Origin: an uncultured Tateyamaria sp.
GTDB lineage: Bacteria; Pseudomonadota; Alphaproteobacteria; Rhodobacterales; Rhodobacteraceae
Direction: 5' to 3'
Length of the DNA: 64,000 bases
Assembly: GCF_947494755.1 (NCBI RefSeq)
Contig: NZ_CANLVZ010000007.1
Location: forward strand, 124,001-188,000
Positions 34,458-43,332 of the stretch are shown here, in pieces (positions within the stretch are counted from its first letter, which is position 1; every line of letters begins with the position of its first letter). Under the pieces are notes generated by a model. That model did no database searches, was not told the origin of the DNA, and saw only the letters and a program-made list of their open reading frames with translations. The position numbers and the translations under genes are program-made.

Positions 34458-36523
34458 GACTTGCGCCGAGGCGGTTGGCCGCCTCCGGTTGCGCCTACCG
34501 CGCGGCGGGCCTTGTTCTTTTTGCTGTTGTATTTGGCTGTCTTGGGCGCGGCCCCTGAGGCGTTGGCGCTTGGCTTGCCTTTGTGCGCGGATTTGTGGCG
34601 CGGCTTCTTTGGGGTGCTGACCGCCCCGTCCTGTATCGCCTTATCCATGGTGCTGGGTGCCTTGGCAAAGCGCGACTTGCCACTGGTCGGTTTCGCGCCC
34701 GGTTTGGGTTTGCGCGGTTTGGGGGTCGAGGTGTCATTCCAGTCAATCGGCGCGCCGTCGTTGTGCGCCTTGGGGGGATCGCCCCAGACCCGTTTGGCGG
34801 AGGGTTTGGGGGCGTCGGCGCGCGGCGGCTTGTCTTTGAACGCCCGTTTGGGCTTGTCGTCAAAGGCGCGTTTGGGCTTGTCGCCGAAGTCGCGTTTGGG
34901 TTTGCCATCGGGTTTGCTCTCGAACCGGGACTTGGGCTGGCTGGCCGCATCCGGCACGCCGTCAAGCTTCGTGACTTTCGCCCCGCCCTCGACTGTCATG
35001 TCCGCGCCAAGCGCCTTGAGAAAGCCGTCCACTGCTTCCGTTTTCAACTCGACATATGAGGTGTCGTTCTGAATGCGGATCGCGCCGATATCGTCCTTGG
35101 TGATATCGCCCGCATTGCACACGATGGGCAAAAGGCGGCGCACTTCGACACCCTGATCGCGCCCACCGGAGACGGAGAACCATGTGCTTGGGCCAAAGGG
35201 CGCGCGCTCTTTCGGGGCCTTGCCTTCGGCCACGGCAGAGAGATGTTCGGGTGCGGAATGGCGCAGCCCATGGATGCGCAACAGCGCGGCGGCGAGTTGT
35301 TCGGCGCTGAACCGATCCACCAGCTTGGCGACCATCCCGGCCTCGCCCTCAGCAATCGGGTCAGTCCACATCGGATCGTCCATCAGACGCACTTCGTCCT
35401 GCGCGCGCACATCCTCGGCAGAAGGTGCCGCGATCCAATCTGCATCCAGCTTGGCGCTGCGCAGAATACGGGTCGCTTTGGCGCGGACCTTGGCCGTCAC
35501 GATCAACGCGCTTGTGCCCTTGCGGCCCGCGCGGCCCGTCCGCCCAGAGCGGTGCAGCAGCGTTTCGTGGTTCGAGGGCAGTTCGGCATGCACCACCAGA
35601 TCGAGGTTGGGCAGGTCGATACCGCGCGCGGCCACATCAGTCGCCACACAGACCCGTGCGCGCCCGTCACGCATGGCTTGCAGCGCGTTGGTGCGCTCGC
35701 TTTGCGTCAACTCGCCCGACAGCGCGACCACCGGAAAGCCGCGATTGGACAGTCGCGTCGTGACCCGGTTCACCATGGCACGTGTGTTGCAGAACACGAT
35801 GGCATTGGGGGCCTCGTGAAAGCGCAGGATATTGATGATTGCGTTTTCGGCGTCGTGATTGGCGACCGTCATGGCCTGGTAGGTGATGTCGGCGTGTTGC
35901 TTTTCGCCCGTAGTGGTTGCGACACGCACAGCGTCCTTCTGATAGGTCTTCGCCAGCCGCGCGATCTGGGCGGGCACAGTGGCCGAGAACATGAGCGTCC
36001 GGCGGCTCCCGGGGCACTCGCCAAGAATAAACTCAAGATCCTCGCGAAAGCCCAGATCAAGCATCTCGTCCGCCTCGTCCAGCACCACGCCGCGAATGGC
36101 CGTCAGATCAATCGAGCCGCGCATGATGTGGTCACGCAAGCGCCCCGGCGTGGCGACAACGATGTGGGCACCGCGACCAAGCGCGCGGCGTTCGTCGCGC
36201 ATGTCCATGCCACCCACGCAGGAGGCCATGACCACACCCGTCTCACCATAAAGCCAGCCCAGCTCGCGTTTGACCTGCATCGCGAGCTCGCGCGTGGGCG
36301 CTATCACCAGCGCCAGCGGGGCGTCGGCGATCTGAAACAACTCTTCGTCGCCCAACAAGGTCGGCCCAAGCGCCAGCCCGAACCCAACGGTCTTGCCCGA
36401 CCCGGTCTGCGCCGAAACCAGCAGGTCCGCGCCCACGAGATCGGGGTCGGTCACAGCCTCCTGCACGGGGGTGAGGTCGATATAACCACGGGCGGTCAGG
36501 GCGGATTGAAGTGGTGCGATCAC
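34454..36523 (-). CDS. DEAD-box ATP-dependent RNA helicase (DeaD/CsdA-like)
   Basis: This protein of about 689 residues unwinds RNA, typically in ribosome assembly and cold response. The helicase core is in order: LTPVQEAV (Q motif), SAQTGSGKT (Walker A), VLDEADEMLDLGF (DEAD), MFSATVPAQ, and HRSGRTGRAGRKG. A DbpA-type RNA-binding domain follows (GPSTWFSVSGGRDQGVEVR, then IGAIRIQNDTSYVEL). A long basic tail includes three 8-residue repeats of the form KRxFxDKP. The start is GTG at 36523 with AGGAC 7 bases upstream; the 16-residue longer frame lacks a site. Its TAA stop is part of a palindromic element. Confidence 0.92.
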   Translation of the reverse strand: MIAPLQSALTARGYIDLTPVQEAVTDPDLVGADLLVSAQTGSGKTVGFGLALGPTLLGDEELFQIADAPLALVIAPTRELAMQVKRELGWLYGETGVVMASCVGGMDMRDERRALGRGAHIVVATPGRLRDHIMRGSIDLTAIRGVVLDEADEMLDLGFREDLEFILGECPGSRRTLMFSATVPAQIARLAKTYQKDAVRVATTTGEKQHADITYQAMTVANHDAENAIINILRFHEAPNAIVFCNTRAMVNRVTTRLSNRGFPVVALSGELTQSERTNALQAMRDGRARVCVATDVAARGIDLPNLDLVVHAELPSNHETLLHRSGRTGRAGRKGTSALIVTAKVRAKATRILRSAKLDADWIAAPSAEDVRAQDEVRLMDDPMWTDPIAEGEAGMVAKLVDRFSAEQLAAALLRIHGLRHSAPEHLSAVAEGKAPKERAPFGPSTWFSVSGGRDQGVEVRRLLPIVCNAGDITKDDIGAIRIQNDTSYVELKTEAVDGFLKALGADMTVEGGAKVTKLDGVPDAASQPKSRFESKPDGKPKRDFGDKPKRAFDDKPKRAFKDKPPRADAPKPSAKRVWGDPPKAHNDGAPIDWNDTSTPKPRKPKPGAKPTSGKSRFAKAPSTMDKAIQDGAVSTPKKPRHKSAHKGKPSANASGAAPKTAKYNSKKNKARRAVGATGGGQPPRRKS
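34827..34898 (-). repeat. 24-bp tandem repeat inside helicase tail (three units)
   Basis: Units at 34827-34850, 34851-34874 and 34875-34898 encode the octapeptide pattern KP-KR(A/D)F-x-D in the helicase C-terminus. A weaker fourth copy lies at 34899-34922. Imperfect copies suggest slipped-strand expansion in a disordered RNA-binding tail. Confidence 0.7.
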
Positions 36524-36613
36524 GGGAACGGTCCTAGCAAAACGAGGGCGCAAGACGGGACGCTGCGCCAAGCCTGCGCGCCTATGCCCTTTACCGGGGC
36601 TTGTCTAGGTAGT

Positions 36614-38968
36614 TTATCGGTCGTCGCCCCCGTCCGTGGCGTCCTCAAGCAGATCCTCTTCGATGGAGGCCTGCGCCGCGGCGGTGATCGCCTTGCGGTC
36701 GTCTTCAGTCAATTCTTCGGCCTTACCATCGGCCAGCCGTACGGTCACCTCGCGATGGGCGAACTTAATGCCTTCGCGTTCGAACAGGGCGCGGATTTCC
36801 TCATAGACCTTCTTGCGCACCAGCCACTGATCGCCGGGCTTGGTCATGAACTTCACGCGAATAATCATCGCGCTGTCCTGCATTTCAATCACGCCCTGGG
36901 ATTTCAGCGGCTGGATGAAATTATCACCGATCACCGGATCGTCTAGCAGTTCGACCCCCAGATTCTTGATCATCTTGCGCACCTTTTCGACGTCCGTGTC
37001 ATAGGTGACGCGCAGCGGCAGCTTCATAATCACCCAGTCGCGCGAGTAGTTGGTCAGCACCTGAATTTCACCAAAGGGCATGGTGTGCAGCGCGCCAAGG
37101 TGGTGGCGCAACTGGAACGAACGCACGCTGATCTTTTCGACCGTGCCCTTGACCCCGCCCACGTCGATATACTCGCCCTTGCGGAAGGCATCATCGAACA
37201 GAAAGAACGCACCCGAAAAGATATCGCGCACAAGGCTCTGGCTGCCAAAGCCGACCGCGACGCCGATGATCCCCGCACCTGCAAACAGCGGGCCGACATT
37301 GATCCCCATCTCCATGAGAACGATCAGCGCGATGGTGAGGACGATGAGCAGAAGCACGAAGTTGCGAAACAGCGGCAGAAGGGTCGCCAGACGCGATGCA
37401 GACGAACCGCCGCCTTCGTCACCCAGCTCGGCCTCGACCAGATCGCCCTGTTCCTCGATGATCTTGTTGTCGATCCAGATGCGGAACACGTTGTAGATGA
37501 TGTAGCCGATGAACACGATCACGATGATGTCGAGCAGGCGGTCCGTCCAGCTTTCGCCCATCATGTTCGTCTCGGGCGACCAGATCGCAACGAAAGCATA
37601 GGTGCCCGCCACGAAGGCGAGGATACCGGCGATGCGCCGCGCCAGTCCTTCGAACGAGGTGATGCGCGGGCCGTGAATCATATCGCTGCGGGTTTGCATC
37701 ACCTCGGCCGTTTCCCCGGTTACCGCGTTGCGTTCCCGCACGGCACGCGCGCGCTCAAAACTGCGTTCGATGAAAAAGTTGATGACGCCGTAAACCACGA
37801 TAATGGTGGTCAGGATTGCCCAACCAGCGGCCAGCAACGGCACGCCAAGCGGCTCGCCCAGCACCAGATGATAGGTCTGATCGCCCCATGCAAACAGGAA
37901 GTAGAGAACCGCCAAAGGCGCCCATGTCCGCGCCAGCGTGCGCACCACCCACGAGGCCTGCACCGTCGTCTTGCCATTCAGGATGGCGGTCGTGATCGTG
38001 CGCCCGTTGACGATGACCATCGCGATATTCAGCAGCATGACCCCGAAACTCATCAGCGAGAACAGGAACACGTAGACTTCGTAATTCAGCCCCAGTTCCT
38101 CGATCCATTCGCCGAACAGGATGGTGAAAAAGCCCAAGGCCGCCCCAACCGACAGCCACAGATGCAGCACACGCGCGGGGCGGTCCTCCATCAACGGAAT
38201 GCGGTACTGGGCGAGGTAGGGCGACAGGATCATGCGCCATATCCCGGCGGCGATCCGGGCCAGAAAGTACCCGACATTGATCAGCGACACAGTGAACTGC
38301 ATCGCCGAATCCTCGAGCGGGCCGAAGATAATCACGCCCAGCAGATAGGCCACCGCCATTGAAACGAGGATGCCCACCACCCCAAAGACGAAGCGGAACA
38401 TCAGGAACGGCATCTTGCCGGAATAGCCCACCGGGTTTTCAAGGATGCGGGCGACGACAAACCGCTTGGCGATGCGTTTGCCGAAAATCTGGCTTTCGAA
38501 CACCATGCCGGCGGCAAACAGCGCCAGACTGATGATCAGAGCCTCGACATAGGCGAATATCGTACCGTCCGGACTGGCCGCACGCAGGATGAACACCACC
38601 TCGTTGAATGCATCCGGCAAGTTGAGCAGCCGGTCAAACAGGGCTGAGCGGAAGGCCACCGCATCATCCTGTATCCCCATCAGGGTCGAGCCTGACGCGG
38701 GGGCCGCGCTGTGCGGCGCAGGTTCGCTCACCTGGGTCAGCACCTGACCGTCACTGTCGATGACAACCACGCTGACCCCGTTTTCGGCAGCCGTGCGCAT
38801 GATTTCGGAGATGTCATTTTCCGCCGCTGGCGGAGAGGACGGCAGCAGACTGTTGAGCCCTTGCGCCTGAAGGGGCATCGGCAGCGCACAAATCATCCAC
38901 AAAAAAGCACCTGAAATCAGCGCGATGAATGTTCGATATGTCACAATACGGGTGCCCCGGAAATCCAT
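36614..38968 (-). CDS. MscS-family mechanosensitive ion channel, large form
   Basis: This protein of about 784 residues would open under membrane tension to release solutes. It has a signal-like first segment (TFIALISGAFLWMICALPMPL), a periplasmic part, and about ten further hydrophobic helices. The MscS core shows LFAGAGIIGVAVGFGSQSLVRD (pore helix TM3) and FDDAFRKGEYIDVGGVKGTVEKI (beta domain). The C-terminal alpha/beta domain ends in an acidic tail with EEDLLEDATDGGDD. It is far longer than E. coli MscS (286) and resembles the MscK/YbdG-like extended class. The start is uncertain; ATG 38968 is chosen, and GTG 38944 would leave a cleaner signal peptide. Confidence 0.85.
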   Translation of the reverse strand: MDFRGTRIVTYRTFIALISGAFLWMICALPMPLQAQGLNSLLPSSPPAAENDISEIMRTAAENGVSVVVIDSDGQVLTQVSEPAPHSAAPASGSTLMGIQDDAVAFRSALFDRLLNLPDAFNEVVFILRAASPDGTIFAYVEALIISLALFAAGMVFESQIFGKRIAKRFVVARILENPVGYSGKMPFLMFRFVFGVVGILVSMAVAYLLGVIIFGPLEDSAMQFTVSLINVGYFLARIAAGIWRMILSPYLAQYRIPLMEDRPARVLHLWLSVGAALGFFTILFGEWIEELGLNYEVYVFLFSLMSFGVMLLNIAMVIVNGRTITTAILNGKTTVQASWVVRTLARTWAPLAVLYFLFAWGDQTYHLVLGEPLGVPLLAAGWAILTTIIVVYGVINFFIERSFERARAVRERNAVTGETAEVMQTRSDMIHGPRITSFEGLARRIAGILAFVAGTYAFVAIWSPETNMMGESWTDRLLDIIVIVFIGYIIYNVFRIWIDNKIIEEQGDLVEAELGDEGGGSSASRLATLLPLFRNFVLLLIVLTIALIVLMEMGINVGPLFAGAGIIGVAVGFGSQSLVRDIFSGAFFLFDDAFRKGEYIDVGGVKGTVEKISVRSFQLRHHLGALHTMPFGEIQVLTNYSRDWVIMKLPLRVTYDTDVEKVRKMIKNLGVELLDDPVIGDNFIQPLKSQGVIEMQDSAMIIRVKFMTKPGDQWLVRKKVYEEIRALFEREGIKFAHREVTVRLADGKAEELTEDDRKAITAAAQASIEEDLLEDATDGGDDR

Positions 38969-39225
38969 GCGGCAAACGCTACGCCAACCGCTGCCTCTTT
39001 GACAATCGGTGCGCTTTCCTTTTTGGCACACATCAGATCACATCTGACGCTGGCATTTTGCAAATGCGCGGCAATAGTGTCATAGCGGAGTGCAGCGGCG
39101 TGGACATCAACACATCACACGCGCCAGGATTGGGAAACCGTGGGCCACGGCCTTCGAATATGGGTGAGACTTTGGGCGCGGTGTGTCATGCGGCCAGGGG
39201 CGATACAGGAAACAAGACGACAACT

Positions 39226-40449
39226 ATGGTCCATTCCACCTCTGCGACACCGGATCGATCCGGCATGCGCCGTCGGCGCGTCGTTCTCTACAGCCATGAT
39301 ACCTTCGGTCTGGGCCATTTGCGCCGCTCGCGGGCGCTGGCCTCGGCGTTGACGCAATCGGGTGTGGCCGAATCCGCGATCATCCTGACAGGCAGCCCCG
39401 TTGCCGGCCGCTTTACCTTTCCCGAAGCCGTCGATCACGTGCGCCTGCCCGGCGTCAAAAAGCTCGAAGACGGCTCCTATGCCAGCCAAAGCGCGGGCAT
39501 GGACATCGATCAGACCACGGCCCTGCGCTCCGGTCTGATTGAATCGACTATTGCGCAGTACGAACCCGATCTGCTGATCGTCGACAAGGAACCGACCGGG
39601 TTCCGCGGCGAGTTGCTGCCTGTTCTCAACACGCTGGCCCGCGAGGGGCGCACCCGCATCGTGCTCGGCCTGCGCGATGTGCTGGATGAACCGGATGTGC
39701 TGGCCAGCGAATGGGCGCGCAAAGGGGCGGTTGAGGCCACAGAGTCCTTTTATGACGAGTTGTGGGTTTACGGTGTCAAGTCCGTTTATGACCCGACGCA
39801 GGGCCTGCCCCTCTCGGATGCGGTGCGCGCGCGCACCTTCTGGACGGGCTATCTGCGCCGCAGCATCGTGGATCCCGCCGAGACGCCTGACACCCCCTAC
39901 ATCCTGATCACCCCTGGTGGCGGTGGGGACGGTGCCGCCATGGTCGATCTGCTTCTCAAGGCTTACGAGCAGGACCCGACCCTCGCCCCCCATGCGGTAC
40001 TGGTCTATGGGCCGTTCCTTTCGGGCGACACCCGCGATGGGTTCGAGGCGCGCGTGGCCGCCCTTGGGGGCCGTGTCACCGCCACCGGCTTTGACAGCCG
40101 CATCGAATCGCTCTTTGCCAGCGCCGAAGGGGTGATCTGCATGGGCGGGTACAATACCTTCTGCGAGCTGCTGTCCTTTGATCAGCGCGCCGTGATCGTG
40201 CCACGCACCAAGCCGCGCCTCGAACAATGGATCCGCGCCAATCGCGCCGAAGAGCTGGGGCTGGTGCGCAATCTCGACCAGTTCCGAGACGAGTTGAACG
40301 TCGAGGGCATGATCGCCGCCATCCGCGCCCTGCCCCGCCAACAGCGCCCGTCTGAAGCCGGTGCCGATGGTCTGCTCGACGGGCTCGAGGTCGTGAACCA
40401 GCGCGCCCGCAACCTGATGAACCAGACCCTGAGCAACGCGGCTGAATGA
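39226..40449 (+). CDS. GT-B glycosyltransferase (COG4671/GT28-like), first gene of glycan operon
   Basis: This protein of about 407 residues has an N-terminal VLYSHDTFGLGHLRRSRALA motif, as in MurG-like GT-B enzymes. A linker follows with ILITPGGGGDGAAMVDLL, then the C-terminal nucleotide-sugar site CMGGYNTFCELLSFDQ and IVPRTKPRLEQWIRA. It probably transfers a sugar from a nucleotide donor in the cytoplasm or at the membrane face. The start ATG 39226 follows AGGAAA at some distance; ATG 39265 directly before the conserved region is an alternative. It is the first of seven genes joined by ATGA overlaps. It is paralogous to the protein at 43329-44456. Confidence 0.8.
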   Translation: MVHSTSATPDRSGMRRRRVVLYSHDTFGLGHLRRSRALASALTQSGVAESAIILTGSPVAGRFTFPEAVDHVRLPGVKKLEDGSYASQSAGMDIDQTTALRSGLIESTIAQYEPDLLIVDKEPTGFRGELLPVLNTLAREGRTRIVLGLRDVLDEPDVLASEWARKGAVEATESFYDELWVYGVKSVYDPTQGLPLSDAVRARTFWTGYLRRSIVDPAETPDTPYILITPGGGGDGAAMVDLLLKAYEQDPTLAPHAVLVYGPFLSGDTRDGFEARVAALGGRVTATGFDSRIESLFASAEGVICMGGYNTFCELLSFDQRAVIVPRTKPRLEQWIRANRAEELGLVRNLDQFRDELNVEGMIAAIRALPRQQRPSEAGADGLLDGLEVVNQRARNLMNQTLSNAAE

Positions 40450-41684
40450 GCAGCGCCGCCCCTCGCCTTGCCATTGTGGTCAAGGGTTGGCCGCGCCTGT
40501 CCGAGACCTTCATCGCACAAGAGCTTGTGGCCCTTGAACGTGCGGGTATCGACTTTGCGATCTGGTCGCTACGCCATCCCACGGACAAGAAAACGCACCC
40601 GCTGCACGATCAGTTGAGCGCGGATGTGTTCTACTTGCCCGAATATCTGCATGACGCGCCGGGCCGGGTGCTGCGTGGGGTTCTGTCTGCCATGGCGCGG
40701 CCCGGGTTTTGGGGCGCAGCCTGGCAATTCGCCCGCGACCTCGCGCGTGATTTCAACCGCAACCGGGTGCGCCGGTTCGGACAGGCCTGCGTGCTGGCGC
40801 GCGAACTGCCCACAGGGACCGAGGCGCTATATGCCCATTTCCTGCACACCCCGTCCTCCGTCGCACGCTACTGTGCGATGATCCGCGGCCTGCCGTGGTC
40901 GTTCTCCGCCCATGCCAAGGATATCTGGACCTCACCCGACTGGGAGCTGCGCGAAAAGCTGAGCACGCAAAGCGTGGGCGCCGCCTTTGGCGCGACTTGC
41001 ACGGCGTTCGGGGCTGAGCACTTGAACGGACTGGCCGCTGGCACGCCAGTTGATCTGGTCTATCACGGCCTCGACCTTGCGCGCTTTCCACCGCCCCCCG
41101 ATCGGCGCGCGCGAGCACCCGGCGATCCGTTCGCGATGCTGTCCGTAGGGCGGCTGGTCGAGAAAAAGGGGTTTGACAACCTGATCGACGCGTTGGCCCT
41201 ACTGCCCCCGGAAATCGAGTGGCACTGGACCCATATTGGCGGCGGGGAACTGGCGGACCAGATGCGCGCCCGCGCCCACGGCGCAGGTGTCAGCGACCGC
41301 ATCACATGGCGCGGGGCCTGTGATCAGCCCGAAGTGATCGCGGCAATGCGCGCGGCAGACCTGTTCGTTCTGCCCTCTCGCGTGGCGGCAAATGGGGACC
41401 GCGACGGACTGCCCAACGTCTTGATGGAGGCCGCGAGCCAAAAGCTCGCCATTCTGTCCACGCCCGTCTCGGCCATCCCGGAATTCATTGACGATGGAGT
41501 TCATGGGCTCCTCAGCGAAGATGCCCCCGAGGCATTGGCCGCCCATATGGTCCGCGTCGCCGCGGACCCGACACTTGGCCCGGCCTTGGCCGAGGCCGCC
41601 CATGCGCGCCTGCACGCTGAATTCACCATGCAGCCCGGCATTGACCACCTTGCTGACCGTCTGCGCTGGATCATGCGCTCATGA
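40446..41684 (+). CDS. Glycosyltransferase family 4-type protein
   Basis: This is a 412-residue GT-B retaining glycosyltransferase. The N-terminal half has LAIVVKGWPRLSETFIAQEL, typical of GT4 enzymes, and SAHAKDIWTSPDWEL. The C-terminal half has LSVGRLVEKKGFDNLIDALALL and the donor-site EX7E-like segment DGLPNVLMEAASQ, followed by STPVSAIPEFIDDGVHGLL. It uses a nucleotide-activated sugar donor. ATGA overlaps join it to both neighbours. Acceptor and product are unknown, but its place among three other glycosyltransferases points to assembly of one oligosaccharide or glycolipid. Confidence 0.86.
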   Translation: MSSAAPRLAIVVKGWPRLSETFIAQELVALERAGIDFAIWSLRHPTDKKTHPLHDQLSADVFYLPEYLHDAPGRVLRGVLSAMARPGFWGAAWQFARDLARDFNRNRVRRFGQACVLARELPTGTEALYAHFLHTPSSVARYCAMIRGLPWSFSAHAKDIWTSPDWELREKLSTQSVGAAFGATCTAFGAEHLNGLAAGTPVDLVYHGLDLARFPPPPDRRARAPGDPFAMLSVGRLVEKKGFDNLIDALALLPPEIEWHWTHIGGGELADQMRARAHGAGVSDRITWRGACDQPEVIAAMRAADLFVLPSRVAANGDRDGLPNVLMEAASQKLAILSTPVSAIPEFIDDGVHGLLSEDAPEALAAHMVRVAADPTLGPALAEAAHARLHAEFTMQPGIDHLADRLRWIMRS

Positions 41685-42751
41685 AGGTTGCGTTCTATGC
41701 CCCGCTCAAGGCCCCCGATCATCCGGTGCCCTCAGGTGATCGCACGATGGCGCGGGCGTTGATTGCGGCTCTTGGTCATGGCGGGCACGAGGTCGATATT
41801 GCGTCCGGTCTGCGCATTTACGAAGGGACAGGCGATGCGGCCCGGCAATCGGTCCTGATGGCCAAGGCCGAACAAGAGATCGCCCGGCTGCGCATCAGTC
41901 CCGACGCAGCATCGTGGCGGGCATGGATCACCTATCACAACTACTACAAAGCACCGGACCTGATTGGGCCTGCGGTCGCCGATGCGCTTGGCATTCCCTA
42001 TATCCAGATCGAAAGTTCGCGGGCGCGCAAGCGGCTGGACGGCCCGTGGGCCCCATTCGCAGCCGCCGCCGAAGCGGCCAGTGATGTGGCCCACACGATC
42101 CTTTATGTCACACAGCACGACGCTCAAACGCTGCGGCGGGATGCGCCACAAGGGCAGCGCTTGCGCCATCTGCCGCCCTTTTTGGCGCATGCTGAGTTGC
42201 CGCCAGCCAGCGATTTGACCGGCCCCATGATCAGTGTCGGCATGATGCGGCCCGGGGACAAGCTGGCCTCTTACGCGTTGATCGCCCAAACGCTGGCCAT
42301 CTTGCCAGACGGGCTGAATTGGCACCTGACTATTGCCGGGGACGGAGAGGCGCGGGCCGAGGTTGCAACCCTGATGGCACCTTTTGGCGACCGGGTGCAG
42401 ATGGCTGGCACCCTCGACGCGGATGCCCTTGGTGCGCGGTTGCGCACCGCCAGCCTGCTGCTGTGGCCCGGCGTGAATGAAGCCTTCGGGCTCGCCTATC
42501 TTGAAGCGCAGGCGGCAGGTATTCCCGTCGTGGCGCAGGACCGCACTGGCGTGCGCGAAGTGGTGACCGGCCCCCTGTCGGATATGGATGCCGGCCCCGC
42601 CGCGATGGCAGATTACATCATGGCCCTTTTGACCAACCAACAGATGCGCGCGCGGGCCGGAGCAGCAGCGCGCGCAATGATCCAAGCCCGCCACCTTTTG
42701 AGCTCGGCCGCGACAACCCTGACGGCCGTTCTGGATGAGGTCGCGCAATGA
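41681..42751 (+). CDS. Glycosyltransferase (GT4-like)
   Basis: This 356-residue protein has a GT-B C-terminal domain with NEAFGLAYLEAQAAGIPVVAQ (the EX7E donor motif) and GVREVVTGPLSDMD. Its N-terminal half is less typical: MKVAFYAPLKAPDHPVPSGDR, with the conserved SGDR-like loop, and HNYYKAPDLIGPAVADALG. It likely adds a further sugar in the same pathway as its neighbours. It is joined by ATGA to the upstream glycosyltransferase and the downstream phosphatase. Donor and acceptor are unknown. Confidence 0.82.
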   Translation: MKVAFYAPLKAPDHPVPSGDRTMARALIAALGHGGHEVDIASGLRIYEGTGDAARQSVLMAKAEQEIARLRISPDAASWRAWITYHNYYKAPDLIGPAVADALGIPYIQIESSRARKRLDGPWAPFAAAAEAASDVAHTILYVTQHDAQTLRRDAPQGQRLRHLPPFLAHAELPPASDLTGPMISVGMMRPGDKLASYALIAQTLAILPDGLNWHLTIAGDGEARAEVATLMAPFGDRVQMAGTLDADALGARLRTASLLLWPGVNEAFGLAYLEAQAAGIPVVAQDRTGVREVVTGPLSDMDAGPAAMADYIMALLTNQQMRARAGAAARAMIQARHLLSSAATTLTAVLDEVAQ

Positions 42752-43332
42752 TCCGCCTTGCCCTCTTGCGTCACGGCCATACTCATTGGAACCGCGCAGG
42801 GCGCATTCAGGGGCGCACCGACATCCCGCTTGACGACGCCGCAAGGGCGCAGCTTGGTGAGATGCGCTTGCCTGACGACTGGGCGCGCGCTGATCTGGTG
42901 GCAAGCCCCCTGTCGCGCGCGATGGAGACGGGAACGCTGCTCACCGGTCGCACGCCGCTGGCCGAACCCGCCTTGATCGAGATGGATTGGGGCACTTGGG
43001 AAGGACACCAAGGCGCTGACCTGCACCGCGATCCCGCCTCGGGCTTTCGCGATATCGAAGCGTGGGGCTGGGACTATTGCCCGCCGGGTGGGGAAAGCCC
43101 GCAGACTGTGCGGGATCGGGTCCTGCCCTGGGCGCAAACTCTGCGCCGCGACACGGTCGCGATCTGCCACATCGGGGTGATGCGGGTCTTGATGGCCGTC
43201 GCCACGGGCTGGGATTTCACAGGCCCCGCCCCGTTTCAGATCAAGCGAAACCGTCTGTTTTGCATCACGATTGACCGCACCGATTGGCGCGCGGACCCCA
43301 ATGCCACACGGCTGATTGGGCGGTCGTCATGA
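42748..43332 (+). CDS. Histidine phosphatase-family protein
   Basis: This 194-residue phosphoglycerate-mutase-like phosphatase has the phosphohistidine motif LLRHGHTHWN at residues 6-15. It also has the acid segment EMDWGTWEGH and the second histidine in AICHIGVMRVLMA. The usual RHGET has become RHGHT, a small change next to the active histidine. In a glycosyltransferase operon it may remove phosphate from a sugar phosphate or from a nucleotide-sugar intermediate (inference). It is joined to both neighbours by ATGA overlaps. Confidence 0.85.
   Translation: MIRLALLRHGHTHWNRAGRIQGRTDIPLDDAARAQLGEMRLPDDWARADLVASPLSRAMETGTLLTGRTPLAEPALIEMDWGTWEGHQGADLHRDPASGFRDIEAWGWDYCPPGGESPQTVRDRVLPWAQTLRRDTVAICHIGVMRVLMAVATGWDFTGPAPFQIKRNRLFCITIDRTDWRADPNATRLIGRSS

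Noticed and set aside
38929-39225. A long N-terminal extension of the first glycosyltransferase
   Set aside because: It overlaps the MscS channel start region and its promoter and is not glycosyltransferase-like; the conserved part begins near 39265.
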